The translations under genes were made by a program, and so were the position numbers. From Candidatus Woesearchaeota archaeon (GTDB lineage: Archaea > Nanobdellota > Nanobdellia > Woesearchaeales > UBA10216), in contig JACPMZ010000010.1 in the NCBI GenBank assembly GCA_016185705.1, positions 64,913 through 128,912 of the forward strand: a DNA stretch of 64,000 nt, read 5' to 3'. Shown here one piece after another: positions 28,684-37,760 of this stretch. The notes under the pieces were generated by a model. That model did no database searches, was not told the origin of the DNA, and saw nothing but the letters and a program-made list of their open reading frames with translations. Numbering within the stretch: position 1 is the stretch's first letter; each line of letters opens with the position of its first letter.

Positions 28684-28860
28684 TTTGCATCCCACCCCTT
28701 TTTTACTAAACTGCAATTAAATTAACTACCAAACGATACTAATATTTAAAGTTTATCATTGCACAGTTGTTATGTTGTGTTGCACTTTAGGGGCGTTACA
28801 TTAATAAAGAAACAAAGGTATAGGCATAACTTTATTAATAACGTCAGACTGCCATGTATC

Positions 28861-28905
28861 ATGGCTAAACATGCAGACTTTTTCGGATTCGCATTCTTTA
28901 ATTAG
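28861..28905 (+). CDS. Candidate Phe-rich leader peptide MAKHADFFGFAFFN*
   Basis: atg gct aaa cat gca gac ttt ttc gga ttc gca ttc ttt aat tag; 5 Phe of 14 residues, upstream of PDT/ACT gene; TATA-like ctttattaataa about 30 nt upstream. Confidence 0.5.
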   Translation: MAKHADFFGFAFFN

Positions 28906-29026
28906 TTTCATCTCCAAACTAAGCCCTTGACGTTCCCGGTCTGAAAAACCGTTGTTTTGGGATAAAGTTGGAGTTCTACAATGTTTTTTCACTAAGTCGG
29001 CAGGACTATAAGCTGCGGAGGACAAT

Positions 29027-29911
29027 ATGACAAGTTTAAGAATAGCTGATTTGGGGCCAAATACCTACAGCAGGTCTGCTGCCAAGGTGTTGACTCCGGA
29101 TGTTGAGCGTGTATGGGTGGTGGAGCAGGGCAGTGCAGGCATAGAGCAGGTGGTTGAGTATCTGCTTATGGGCGATGCTGATGTAGCAGTAGTCCCTGTA
29201 AGAACCCACCACTACGATATTCCTGAAACGCTGGGCTCAGTGCATGAAGCCATAACTAGGATGGAGGATAACGGCAGGCAGCTGCATATAGTAGGAGAGT
29301 ACAGAATGCCGGTTGATTACTATCTTGGTGTCAAACCGGGCACTGCTGTGGGGGAAGTTGAGGTTCTTGCCAGCAAGGATGAGCCGTTAAGAGCAGCCAG
29401 AAAGGAATTAAAGGCGATGCTTGGCAATGTAGAGTATGTGCGAACTCCTACAACTTCTGATGCTGCCATGATGGTGGCAGACAGCAAGGAGTACAGCATG
29501 GCAGCGCTGTGCAACGAGGAGGCCATCCAAGCATACGGCTTAGAAAAGCTTTTAGAGCAGCCAATCAGAAAGACTACAAGCTTTATCGCTTTAAGCCGTG
29601 CTCAGTCAGCAGGCAGGCAGGACGAGACTGCGCTCTTGGTTAGGTGTTACGAGGACAGCCCGGGGCAGCTTTATGGCATTTTGGGTGCTGTAATGCCGCA
29701 CAATATGAGTGCGTTGCTTCAAATGAGCAATATGGCTGACAGACATGGCACAGCAAGTAACGTGTATGTAATCAGGATAGAGGCAGACCTTGAAAGCGCC
29801 ATGTCGGCAGTCGGAAGAATCCGGGAAGAATTGGCGGCCAAAGAAAATGCTCGTGGCGTGGTGAATGGCTCAAGAGTGGATGTGCTCGGCAGCTATCCTG
29901 TCTATAAGTAA
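29027..29911 (+). CDS. Divergent prephenate dehydratase-like protein with ACT domain
   Basis: IADLGPNTYSRSAAKVL, KTTSFIALSR in the TRF region, ACT-like DSPGQLYGILGAVMPHNMSALLQMSNM. Confidence 0.75.
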   Translation: MTSLRIADLGPNTYSRSAAKVLTPDVERVWVVEQGSAGIEQVVEYLLMGDADVAVVPVRTHHYDIPETLGSVHEAITRMEDNGRQLHIVGEYRMPVDYYLGVKPGTAVGEVEVLASKDEPLRAARKELKAMLGNVEYVRTPTTSDAAMMVADSKEYSMAALCNEEAIQAYGLEKLLEQPIRKTTSFIALSRAQSAGRQDETALLVRCYEDSPGQLYGILGAVMPHNMSALLQMSNMADRHGTASNVYVIRIEADLESAMSAVGRIREELAAKENARGVVNGSRVDVLGSYPVYK

Positions 29912-29940
29912 GGGATGTAAATGGCTGATGTACAATCTGC

Positions 29941-29985
29941 CCTGATTTTTTCTCCTCCATCAGAGGTTGTAGGAGAAAAAGTCAT
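29941..29985. repeat. Intergenic hairpin
   Basis: tgattttttctcctccatcagaggttgtaggagaaaaagtca; arms TGA-TTTTTCTCCT and AGGAGAAAAAGTCA. Confidence 0.6.
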
Positions 29986-30057
29986 CTCGCGGCGCGCTCA
30001 AACTGAAATCGTAGCCGCTCAAAAACCTTTAAATATACCGCTGGGGCTGTAGTAAGC

Positions 30058-31554
30058 ATGGTAAGCATGGAGGATGTTATCGCCGGTTTGCACCGTCTTG
30101 AGCGCGCAGTGCTGCCTGCGCTGCTGAAGCATTCCTCTGTTTATGATATTGGCTCTGCTGCAGGGCTTAAGGAAGTTGAAGTTTTGCGCGGCATTCGCTG
30201 GCTTCGCGACAAGAAGCTTGCTGATGTGAAGGAAGCTGAGGTTGATTTTGTTGAGCTTGATGAGCTTGGCAGGGCTTATGCCAGGGAGGGTTTGCCTGAG
30301 GTAAGGTTTCTTGAAGCGCTGAAAGCAGGCAAGCTCGGCTTGGATAGTTTGATGCAGAAAGCAAAGCTTTCCCGTGATGAAGTAAATGCCAGCATCGGGC
30401 TCCTGAAAAGGAATGGGTGGATTAGCATTAACAAGGGTCTTGTTTTTGAAATAACCGTGCAGGGAAGGGATAAGCTTTCTAAGGGCTTTGACGAATACCA
30501 CTTGCTCAGGGGCAGATTTCCTTTAAAGGTTGAAGATGTTGCTGCTGCTTCGCTTGATAATCTGGTGTCTCGCAGGATTCTCAGGATAAGCAAAAAAAAG
30601 CTGGTTACAGCTGCCCTCACGGCTTTAGGCAGGAAAATTGCTTCCAGCTCTGCTCTTAAGGAGGATGCTGTTGACCGGCTTACTCCTGAGATGATTAAGT
30701 CTGGCAGCTGGAGTAAGCTGCGCTCGTACAACCTTGAAGCTCCTGTTCCGAAAGTTTTTCTTGGAAAAAAGCAGCCTTACCGCAGGTTTTTGGAGGAAGT
30801 AAGAAGCAGGCTGGTTGCCCTTGGCTTCAGGGAAATGTCCGGGCCTGTTGTTGAGAGCGAGTTCTGGAACATGGATGCGCTGTTCATGCCGCAGTTTCAT
30901 TCTGCGCGCGACATTCATGATGTTTATTATGTTAAGGAGCCGAAGTTCGCTGATAATCTGCCAAAAAAAATTGTTGAGAATGTCAGGCGTGCTCACGAAA
31001 GAGGCATTCCTGGCAGCAGGGGCTGGCGCTATAAGTTTGACTACAAAAAAACTGCCCGCCTGGTATTGAGAAGCCAGGACACCTCAATCTCTCCCCGAAC
31101 CTTAAGCTCGGAAGATTTGCAGATTCCCGGAAAGTATTTTCAGATAGCAAGATGCTTCCGCTATGACGTTATTGATGCCACTCATAACGCTGACTTTGAC
31201 CAGATTGGCGGATTTGTTGTTGGCGAGCAGCTTAATTTGCGCCATTTGTTTGGGTTGCTTCGTCTTTTTGCCAGAGAGTTTTGCGGAACTGACGAGGTTA
31301 AGGTTGTCCCTTCATACTTTCCGTTTACTGAGCCTTCCGCTGCTTTGTACGCGAAGCACCCTGCCCTGGGCTGGATTGAGCTTGCAGGCGCAGGGATTTT
31401 CAGGCCTGAGATGACTGTTCCGCTCGGGGTGGATAAGCCGGTGATTGCGTGGGGCATTGGCTTGGGAAGGGTTGCGATGTTCAAGCTTGGCTTGAAGGAC
31501 ATCCGCCAGTTGTACAGCCATGATTTGGAATATTTGAGGGCTGCTAAGGTATAA
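30058..31554 (+). CDS. pheS: Phenylalanyl-tRNA synthetase alpha subunit
   Basis: GFREMSGPVVESEFWNMDALFMPQFHSARDIHDVYYV; class II aaRS motifs. Confidence 0.96.
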   Translation: MVSMEDVIAGLHRLERAVLPALLKHSSVYDIGSAAGLKEVEVLRGIRWLRDKKLADVKEAEVDFVELDELGRAYAREGLPEVRFLEALKAGKLGLDSLMQKAKLSRDEVNASIGLLKRNGWISINKGLVFEITVQGRDKLSKGFDEYHLLRGRFPLKVEDVAAASLDNLVSRRILRISKKKLVTAALTALGRKIASSSALKEDAVDRLTPEMIKSGSWSKLRSYNLEAPVPKVFLGKKQPYRRFLEEVRSRLVALGFREMSGPVVESEFWNMDALFMPQFHSARDIHDVYYVKEPKFADNLPKKIVENVRRAHERGIPGSRGWRYKFDYKKTARLVLRSQDTSISPRTLSSEDLQIPGKYFQIARCFRYDVIDATHNADFDQIGGFVVGEQLNLRHLFGLLRLFAREFCGTDEVKVVPSYFPFTEPSAALYAKHPALGWIELAGAGIFRPEMTVPLGVDKPVIAWGIGLGRVAMFKLGLKDIRQLYSHDLEYLRAAKV

Positions 31555-31555
31555 A

Positions 31556-33202
31556 ATGCCAAATATCAGCTTTTCGTTCAGGGATTTCCAGCAGTTGCTT
31601 GGAAAGAAGCTTTCTATTGGTGAGTTCAAGGACTTGGTTGCTTTGTACGCCAAGGGCGAGGTTGAGGGCTTTGAGAATGATGAGGTAAAGGTTGCGTTGG
31701 ATGATACAAACATGCCTTATCTTTGGTGCGCTGAAGGCATGGCAAGGTTTTTCAGGGGTGTTCTGGGCAAAGAAAAGGGTTTGGCTGAAATTAAGGTGGG
31801 CAGGGGAAATTATGAGATTGTTGTTGACAAAAGCGTGAAAGCTATTAGGCCGCATATTGCCGCGTTTGTTGCAGAAGGTAGGGAGATTGATGAGTATTTG
31901 TTGAAGCAGCTGATTCAGCTGCAGGACAAGATGGATGAGGGCTATGGGAGAAAAAGGAAGCATTTGTCCATCGGAGTTTATTCGCACAGGAACATTGCTT
32001 TTCCTGTGCGTTACACGGCAGTTGATCCAAAAGGCATTTCTTTTGTTCCTCTGGAGATGGCGCAGAAGCTTACGCCTGCGCAAATCCTGAAGATGCATCC
32101 AAAAGGAAGGCAGTATGGCTGGATTCTCGGTAGTTTCAGCAGGTATCCGCTGCTGATTGACAGCAGAAGGGAAGTGCTCAGCCTGGTTCCCATAACCAAC
32201 TCAGATTTTACAGGCAAGCTCAGGGTTGGCGATAAGGAGTTGCTTTTCGAAGCAACTGGAATTGACAGTGAAGCTGTTAATCTGGCTGCGAACATTTTTG
32301 CCCAGAATCTTTTTGAGCGCGGATTTAAAATTACGGCTGTTAAAATAAAGGACAGCAAATCCTTCACTACGCCGGTTGATTTCAATGAAAAAATGCGCAT
32401 CTCTCGTGAGGATGTTGAGTCCAGAATCGGGATAAAGCTTAGCGCTTCGCGGCTAAGGCAGTTGCTTGAAAAGGCCCGCTATGGTGTCAGCGGAAACATT
32501 GTCACTGTCCCGAATTACAGGGCAGATATCCTGCATAAGTTTGACATAGTTGAGGACGTCGCCATTATGTACGGTTTTGACAGGATTGAGGGCATTCCGC
32601 TTACAAGCTACACTGCGGGCAGCCCTGCCGGGATGAGCGTGTTTGTTGACAAAATCAGGGAAATTGTTTGCGGCTTAGGGTTTCAGGAAATCCTTAGCCC
32701 TGTTTTGAGCAGCAGAAAAGTTTTGGAAGGGAATATGGGGATTAGCGGCTCTGGCGTTGTTGAGATAGATAACTTTATGTCTGAAACCTTTTCTGCTGTG
32801 AGAAACTGGCTTTCTCCCATCCTGATGGAAGTGCTTTCAAAGAACAAGCACAATGATTTTCCCCAGAAAATTTTTGAGCAGGGCACAGTTAACATTAGGA
32901 AAGGCAATGTTATTGAGGATAAGGAGCATATTGCGCTTGCCTCATCCCATACCAATTCTGGTTTTACTGAGGCAAAGCAGTATCTGGATGCCTTGTTTTC
33001 TTCGCTTAATCTGCGGTACAGCATACAGCCGCACGACTCTGCTGTTTTCATTAAGGGCAGGGGCGGCAGGGTTAAAGCTGGCGGCGTGGACATTGGCATC
33101 ATTGGAGAAGTTTCGCCAGAAGTGCTGCTGAACTGGGGGCTTGAACTGCCGGCTGTTTTGCTGGAGCTGGATTTGACTGCTTTGAATAATATTATTTCCT
33201 GA
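31556..33202 (+). CDS. pheT: Phenylalanyl-tRNA synthetase beta subunit
   Basis: 548 aa; VPNYRADILHKFDIVEDVAIMYGFDRI; directly follows pheS. Confidence 0.96.
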   Translation: MPNISFSFRDFQQLLGKKLSIGEFKDLVALYAKGEVEGFENDEVKVALDDTNMPYLWCAEGMARFFRGVLGKEKGLAEIKVGRGNYEIVVDKSVKAIRPHIAAFVAEGREIDEYLLKQLIQLQDKMDEGYGRKRKHLSIGVYSHRNIAFPVRYTAVDPKGISFVPLEMAQKLTPAQILKMHPKGRQYGWILGSFSRYPLLIDSRREVLSLVPITNSDFTGKLRVGDKELLFEATGIDSEAVNLAANIFAQNLFERGFKITAVKIKDSKSFTTPVDFNEKMRISREDVESRIGIKLSASRLRQLLEKARYGVSGNIVTVPNYRADILHKFDIVEDVAIMYGFDRIEGIPLTSYTAGSPAGMSVFVDKIREIVCGLGFQEILSPVLSSRKVLEGNMGISGSGVVEIDNFMSETFSAVRNWLSPILMEVLSKNKHNDFPQKIFEQGTVNIRKGNVIEDKEHIALASSHTNSGFTEAKQYLDALFSSLNLRYSIQPHDSAVFIKGRGGRVKAGGVDIGIIGEVSPEVLLNWGLELPAVLLELDLTALNNIIS

Positions 33203-34031
33203 CCTTATTCTTGTGGAAGTAAGAGTTGAACACGAACAGCGATATTATCAGGCCGCCGATGAAGGATGCAATCATTGCGAGCAGGTTGGACATCACATAA
33301 ACTATGGTCAGCGCTATGTTCGTTTCAAAGCCGAAGGATTCTGCCATGTCTATTAAAGTTGCGGGCAGCCCTATTATGCTGTAAATAATCATCGTCACTA
33401 CCCATATTGCCGCTACCATTGCTGCTGTTACCAGTGTATGTGTCAGGTTCTCTTTTCCGTAGCGGAAAGACTCAATTATTACCCTGAAGCCGTATATTTT
33501 TTTGCTTATCAGTATCGGCAGGTTAAACACTGTAAGAACTGAGAAAGCTATCAGGAACATTATGTATATCAGCGCAAAAAGCACTGTTACTGCTATGCCT
33601 GCTGGGACTGACAGGAGGTATATTGGCACTGCTAATATTCCCAGAACGAGCACTGGCAGCAGCAGTATGATGAATTTGGCTATTGTGAATGTCAGCAGCG
33701 GCATGAAGTATGTTTTGCCGTGGTCAAGCAGCTTGCTGAATGATGAGTTGCCTTTGTTTACTATGTCTGCCATCACCCCGTTCTGCGCTGCCCCGTAGTA
33801 AGTGCTTATTATAATGAGCAGCGCCACGTCCAATAGTATGAAAAATCCTGCATAAAGGATTAGCCCTGCAGACATGTCCGGCTCAAACAGCTGGTATCCC
33901 AGCGCGAACTGCGCCACTGCAAACAGCGCCAGCAGCGCAAAAAGCCCAAGTGCTATAAGGGTCGGGACTACTATTATCAGGTTATGCCTGAAGTCCTTCA
34001 GGCTCTTGACGATAAGCTGCAGCGGATCCAT
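33192..34031 (-). CDS. Multi-pass membrane protein (DUF4013/DUF7847-like)
   Basis: 279 aa, about six TM segments. Confidence 0.65.
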   Translation of the reverse strand: MDPLQLIVKSLKDFRHNLIIVVPTLIALGLFALLALFAVAQFALGYQLFEPDMSAGLILYAGFFILLDVALLIIISTYYGAAQNGVMADIVNKGNSSFSKLLDHGKTYFMPLLTFTIAKFIILLLPVLVLGILAVPIYLLSVPAGIAVTVLFALIYIMFLIAFSVLTVFNLPILISKKIYGFRVIIESFRYGKENLTHTLVTAAMVAAIWVVTMIIYSIIGLPATLIDMAESFGFETNIALTIVYVMSNLLAMIASFIGGLIISLFVFNSYFHKNKVRK

Positions 34032-34300
34032 TATGCTTTATCTTTTGCTTTCCTTCTTACTGCTTTTGGCTCTTTAAGAATCTTTAGTTTTTTGAACGCA
34101 GCAATCACGTCTGCGTGCGACGCCCCTTTTTGCAGCTCAATGGTTTCATCAAGCGGCTGAAGATGGGCTATGTTGCACTTCTTTCTCCTTACGTTGCCGT
34201 CTATGGTTACGTACAGGTTATCCAATACATCCACTATGACGCATTTCTGTCCTGCTTCCCTTCCCGCTGTTTTCACAGCCAGTCTGCCTACGTTAAGCAT
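34031..34300 (-). CDS. rpl14e: 50S ribosomal protein L14e
   Basis: VGRLAVKTAGREAGQKCVIVDVLDNLYVTIDGNVRRKKCNIAHLQPL. Confidence 0.93.
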   Translation of the reverse strand: MLNVGRLAVKTAGREAGQKCVIVDVLDNLYVTIDGNVRRKKCNIAHLQPLDETIELQKGASHADVIAAFKKLKILKEPKAVRRKAKDKA

Positions 34301-34541
34301 TTATTGCCTCCTTTATAGCTGCCCTGCTGCATCTGCTGCACAGCATTCCTGCATAAGGCCTTGAAGGGTTCTTTTTTGAAGCCGCTCCTGTGCCAATCCC
34401 GTGCAGCTGCCCTGAGCATCTGCTGCAAACAAGCTTTGCCTTTTTCCGCGGCCTGTAATGGATTGCAACTCTTCCGCCAGGCGTCTTTACTTTCACTCTG
34501 CGCTCTGAGTGAGAATGCTTCTGTATCATGGCATTTGGCAA
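34293..34541 (-). CDS. rpl34e: 50S ribosomal protein L34e
   Basis: VKTPGGRVAIHYRPRKKAKLVCSRCSGQLHGI...SRPYAGMLCSRC. Confidence 0.93.
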   Translation of the reverse strand: MPNAMIQKHSHSERRVKVKTPGGRVAIHYRPRKKAKLVCSRCSGQLHGIGTGAASKKNPSRPYAGMLCSRCSRAAIKEAINA

Positions 34542-34618
34542 CCTGCGGATGTTTAAAAAGATATCGGAAGGCAGTTAATTAATTTCGGGGATTTGCAGCA
34601 TCACGGCCATATTTATGG

Positions 34619-35395
34619 CTAATGCACCCTCAGCAGCTTTCTGAGGGGAAACGTCATCGCCAGCATGAACAGGAAGTAGGTTGCGAGCCATCCCGGCTGC
34701 CATCCGAACAGCTTCAGGCTGCCGAATGGGTGGACTGGCCGCAGGTCTATTGTTATTTTTTTTATGCCGCTGCCTTCTTTTATCGGGTTTTTGTCTCCGA
34801 TGTTGATTATTCCGAGGATTGAGCTTTTCTTTTCAAGCGTTGGGTCTGCGTATTCCCATTTGCCTGTTAGCAGCACTTCGCGCTTGTACCTTTCTTCTGC
34901 GTAGGTGTAGAATATTTCGTGCTTTCCCTCTGCGCCTTTCAGCGTCCATGCTGCTTTGTTGCCTGTTATCTGCTGTGTGCTGTTTGAAAGTATTTGAAGT
35001 GTTGGGGATTCTATTGCTGCGGCTCCGCCTGTTCCTTCATGGAATTGCATGGTGGTTGTGAATTCCTCATTTGGAGCTGCTTGCTCATAAGCGAGGTTGC
35101 TGTTCATCCAGCCGAATATCAGGAATATGGGGATGATTGTTATGAATGTTGATTTCATTGAGTGCATCATTTGCTGCATTGTTTTTTCCATGAGTTTTTT
35201 GTTCAGAATGCCTGCCTGAGCCGTGTCTTTGGTGTTTTTTATCTGCTGCCTTATGTCTTTCATCTCGCCCTGCAGCGCTTTCATGAATTTCTGGTTTGTG
35301 GTGTATTTGTAGACTACTGTTATTGCAAGGGAAATCGCGAAGGATATCAGGAATATCGCTGCTAATGGCGGCAGTGATTTTATTATGGTTATCAT
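34619..35395 (-). CDS. EMC3/TMCO1-type (DUF106) membrane protein
   Basis: Three TM with coiled coil (KALQGEMKDIRQQIKNTKDTAQAGILNKKLMEKTMQQM), next to secY. Confidence 0.85.
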   Translation of the reverse strand: MITIIKSLPPLAAIFLISFAISLAITVVYKYTTNQKFMKALQGEMKDIRQQIKNTKDTAQAGILNKKLMEKTMQQMMHSMKSTFITIIPIFLIFGWMNSNLAYEQAAPNEEFTTTMQFHEGTGGAAAIESPTLQILSNSTQQITGNKAAWTLKGAEGKHEIFYTYAEERYKREVLLTGKWEYADPTLEKKSSILGIINIGDKNPIKEGSGIKKITIDLRPVHPFGSLKLFGWQPGWLATYFLFMLAMTFPLRKLLRVH

Positions 35396-35502
35396 TTTTT
35401 GTTATGGCTCGTTTTTTCTCAGCTGCTCTCCAGTTTCTCCCTTAACCGGATGGGAAAGTGGAAAGCGTTGCAGTGTGATTTTGGTTGTTGCTTGCTGCTC
35501 TG

Positions 35503-35554
35503 CGCCTGTCTTTTGCCCTCCCCTTAAATTTTAGGGGAGGGAAAAAGACAGGCG
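35503..35554. repeat. Long intergenic hairpin
   Basis: CGCCTGTCTTTTgCCCTCCCCTTAAATTTTAGGGGAGGGAAAAAGACAGGCG; arms pair across about 24 bp. Confidence 0.8.
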
Positions 35555-35598
35555 GTGATAGTGTGTTTTGGCAGCGGGAATGTGTTTATCGGCGTGTT

Positions 35599-36981
35599 TT
35601 ATTTCTCCATGAATTTCCTTAGCATCGGGTTCATGTCCAGGGCGTGCTGCTGCGCTATTTCTTCGTACAGCCGGTATATTATCATTACTGCCAGGAGCAG
35701 TCCGGTTCCTGATGTGAGCGCTCCTGAAACGTCTGCCGCTGCCGCAAGGAATCCTACTGTCAGGCCGCCGAGTATTGTCAGTGCCGGTATGTAGCGGTTT
35801 AATAAGCTTTCCAATACTCTTTCATCTCGCCTGAAGCCGGGTATCTGCAGTCCGTACTGCATCATTTTGGCTGCCTGGCTTCTCGCATCCATTCCTGATG
35901 TTTTTACCCAGAACATTGAGAATATCATTGCGCCTATCATCAGGAATGCTGCATAAACCGCTGCTCTTGCAAAGTCTATTGGCTGTATTACGCCCCTTAC
36001 CAGGTTGCCTACTATGTTCGGGCTGCTCACCCATGCTGCCAGTCCTGATATTCCTATTCCTGAGCTGTCAAATGTTCCGAGAAAGGGTATGCCCCTGCTT
36101 TCCAGAAGCCGCGCCCATAATTGTATGTTTGCGAGCAATGCAGCTGTTAATATTACCGGTATGTTGCTTGTGTATATGAATGCAAGCGGCCATCTTATGC
36201 CGTGGCCTCTGATGCGTCCAAAAGACAATGGAACTTCAACTTTCATTGCCTGCGCATAAACTACAATTACAAATACCAGTGCAGTTGCCAGTATTGCTGT
36301 TAAATTGTATGCTACTTCTCTCAGGTCTCCTGCTGCGAGGAAATAGAACACTGACAGCAGTGCTCCTATGGGTGCTTCGCCTGATATGAACGCTAAGTTC
36401 CCGGATGTGCTTAATGGGCTTAGTAAGCGCACGATTATTTCTTTTGAGACGCCTGCTGCTATGAACAGGCTTACTCCCTGTCCAAAGCCCCATTTGCTTA
36501 CCACCTCATCCATCAGTATTATCATTATTCCGCCGAGTATGAGCTGGAATATTATGAGCATAGGGCCGTGCCCCGGTGCCGGAGCAAGTCCGCCTGCAAA
36601 AACATATACTGCTGCTTCAAACACTACAAACAGCAGTGCTAATCCTTTCTGTACGCCTTGGAACAGCCGTTTTCCTTCTGCGCTTTTGAGGTCAAACTTT
36701 ACTACTCCTGAGCCGTTTAGCAGCTGGAGCAGGATGCTTGCTGTTACTATTGGGCCTATGCCCAGTGATATTATTGAGCCGAATTCTGCTCCTAAGATGA
36801 GTGAAAGGAACTGGAACTGCGCTAATGAGTTTGCTCCGAGCCCGAATATCGGAACCAGGCCGAGGATGAAGAACAGGAGCAGCACTATTGCTGTCCATTT
36901 TAGCTTGGTGTTGAATGGCAGCCGCTTTTCTGTTGGCGCTGCTACTTCAGGCAGGTTTAGAAGTATGTTCCTTATTCCCAT
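35599..36981 (-). CDS. secY: Preprotein translocase subunit SecY
   Basis: 460 aa, 10-TM SecY; FILGLVPIFGLGANSLAQFQF, GFGQGVSLFIAAGVSKEI. Confidence 0.97.
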   Translation of the reverse strand: MGIRNILLNLPEVAAPTEKRLPFNTKLKWTAIVLLLFFILGLVPIFGLGANSLAQFQFLSLILGAEFGSIISLGIGPIVTASILLQLLNGSGVVKFDLKSAEGKRLFQGVQKGLALLFVVFEAAVYVFAGGLAPAPGHGPMLIIFQLILGGIMIILMDEVVSKWGFGQGVSLFIAAGVSKEIIVRLLSPLSTSGNLAFISGEAPIGALLSVFYFLAAGDLREVAYNLTAILATALVFVIVVYAQAMKVEVPLSFGRIRGHGIRWPLAFIYTSNIPVILTAALLANIQLWARLLESRGIPFLGTFDSSGIGISGLAAWVSSPNIVGNLVRGVIQPIDFARAAVYAAFLMIGAMIFSMFWVKTSGMDARSQAAKMMQYGLQIPGFRRDERVLESLLNRYIPALTILGGLTVGFLAAAADVSGALTSGTGLLLAVMIIYRLYEEIAQQHALDMNPMLRKFMEK

Positions 36982-37426
36982 TTTCCTCCTTTTGCAGGAT
37001 GATTTTTCCGCCTGCCTGTTCCACGTTTTGTTTTGCTCTTTGTGATGCGCTTTCGCATTCTATTATCCATTTTTTCTCTGTCTTGCCGCTCCCTAAAAGT
37101 TTGGTGTAGCCGAGCTTGTGCAGGTCTGCGGTCAGCGCTCCTGCTTCTTCCTTTATGAGCCCTTTTGCGATGTATTTTTTCAGGTGCTGTTCGAGGTGGC
37201 TGATGTTTACTGCGCTTATTCTGCGCTTTTTGCTTTTGAATCCGTGCTTTCCAAAGTAGTTTTCAAAGCTCCAGACGCTTGGCTTGTTGCTGTCTGCGCG
37301 CTTTCCGCTGCCTGCGTTGCCTGCCCCGCCTCTGTTTCCTGAGCCGCGGTGCTTTTTCATTGCGCCCCAGCCGTGCGTATGCGAGCCGTGCTGCCTTGAG
37401 CTCTTTTTGCGTTTGTTAACTGTCAT
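36947..37426 (-). CDS. rpl15: 50S ribosomal protein L15
   Basis: RKKSSRQHGSHTHGWGAMKKHRGSGNRGGAGNAGSGKRA. Confidence 0.95.
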   Translation of the reverse strand: MTVNKRKKSSRQHGSHTHGWGAMKKHRGSGNRGGAGNAGSGKRADSNKPSVWSFENYFGKHGFKSKKRRISAVNISHLEQHLKKYIAKGLIKEEAGALTADLHKLGYTKLLGSGKTEKKWIIECESASQRAKQNVEQAGGKIILQKEENGNKEHTSKPA

Positions 37427-37703
37427 GCTGCATCCTTTTGATTAGTTTGTTGATATCTGCTGTGTATCCTTTTCTTGGGCTGTTAAGGCGGAGGAATTTT
37501 TTTCCTCCGAGTGTTTGAAGCGTCTGCTCGTCTATTTCTCCGAATACAACATATTCTTTGACTTTCCTGAGCATGCCTTGGTTTGTTTTGTTGTCTTCAA
37601 GTATGGCGCAGCAGTTTTTTCTGTATAGGCGGAGCATGTTTAATGTGTCTTTATGCGGCTGTTTCAGGTTTACGCTTCCTTTTTTTCTTACTGCTGCTAT
37701 CAT
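37416..37703 (-). CDS. rpl30: 50S ribosomal protein L30 (uL30)
   Basis: LKQPHKDTLNMLRLYRKNCCAILEDNKTNQGMLRKVKEYVVFGEI. Confidence 0.93.
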   Translation of the reverse strand: MIAAVRKKGSVNLKQPHKDTLNMLRLYRKNCCAILEDNKTNQGMLRKVKEYVVFGEIDEQTLQTLGGKKFLRLNSPRKGYTADINKLIKRMQHDS

Positions 37704-37760
37704 TTTTTTGTCTCTGTTGTTTCGCTGTCTGCTTTTTTTCGCTGCTCCGCTAACCCTCCA

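Noticed and set aside
28801-29025. Minus-strand 74-aa ORF upstream of the PDT-like gene
   Set aside because: Lies over the promoter/leader region, no homology-like features.
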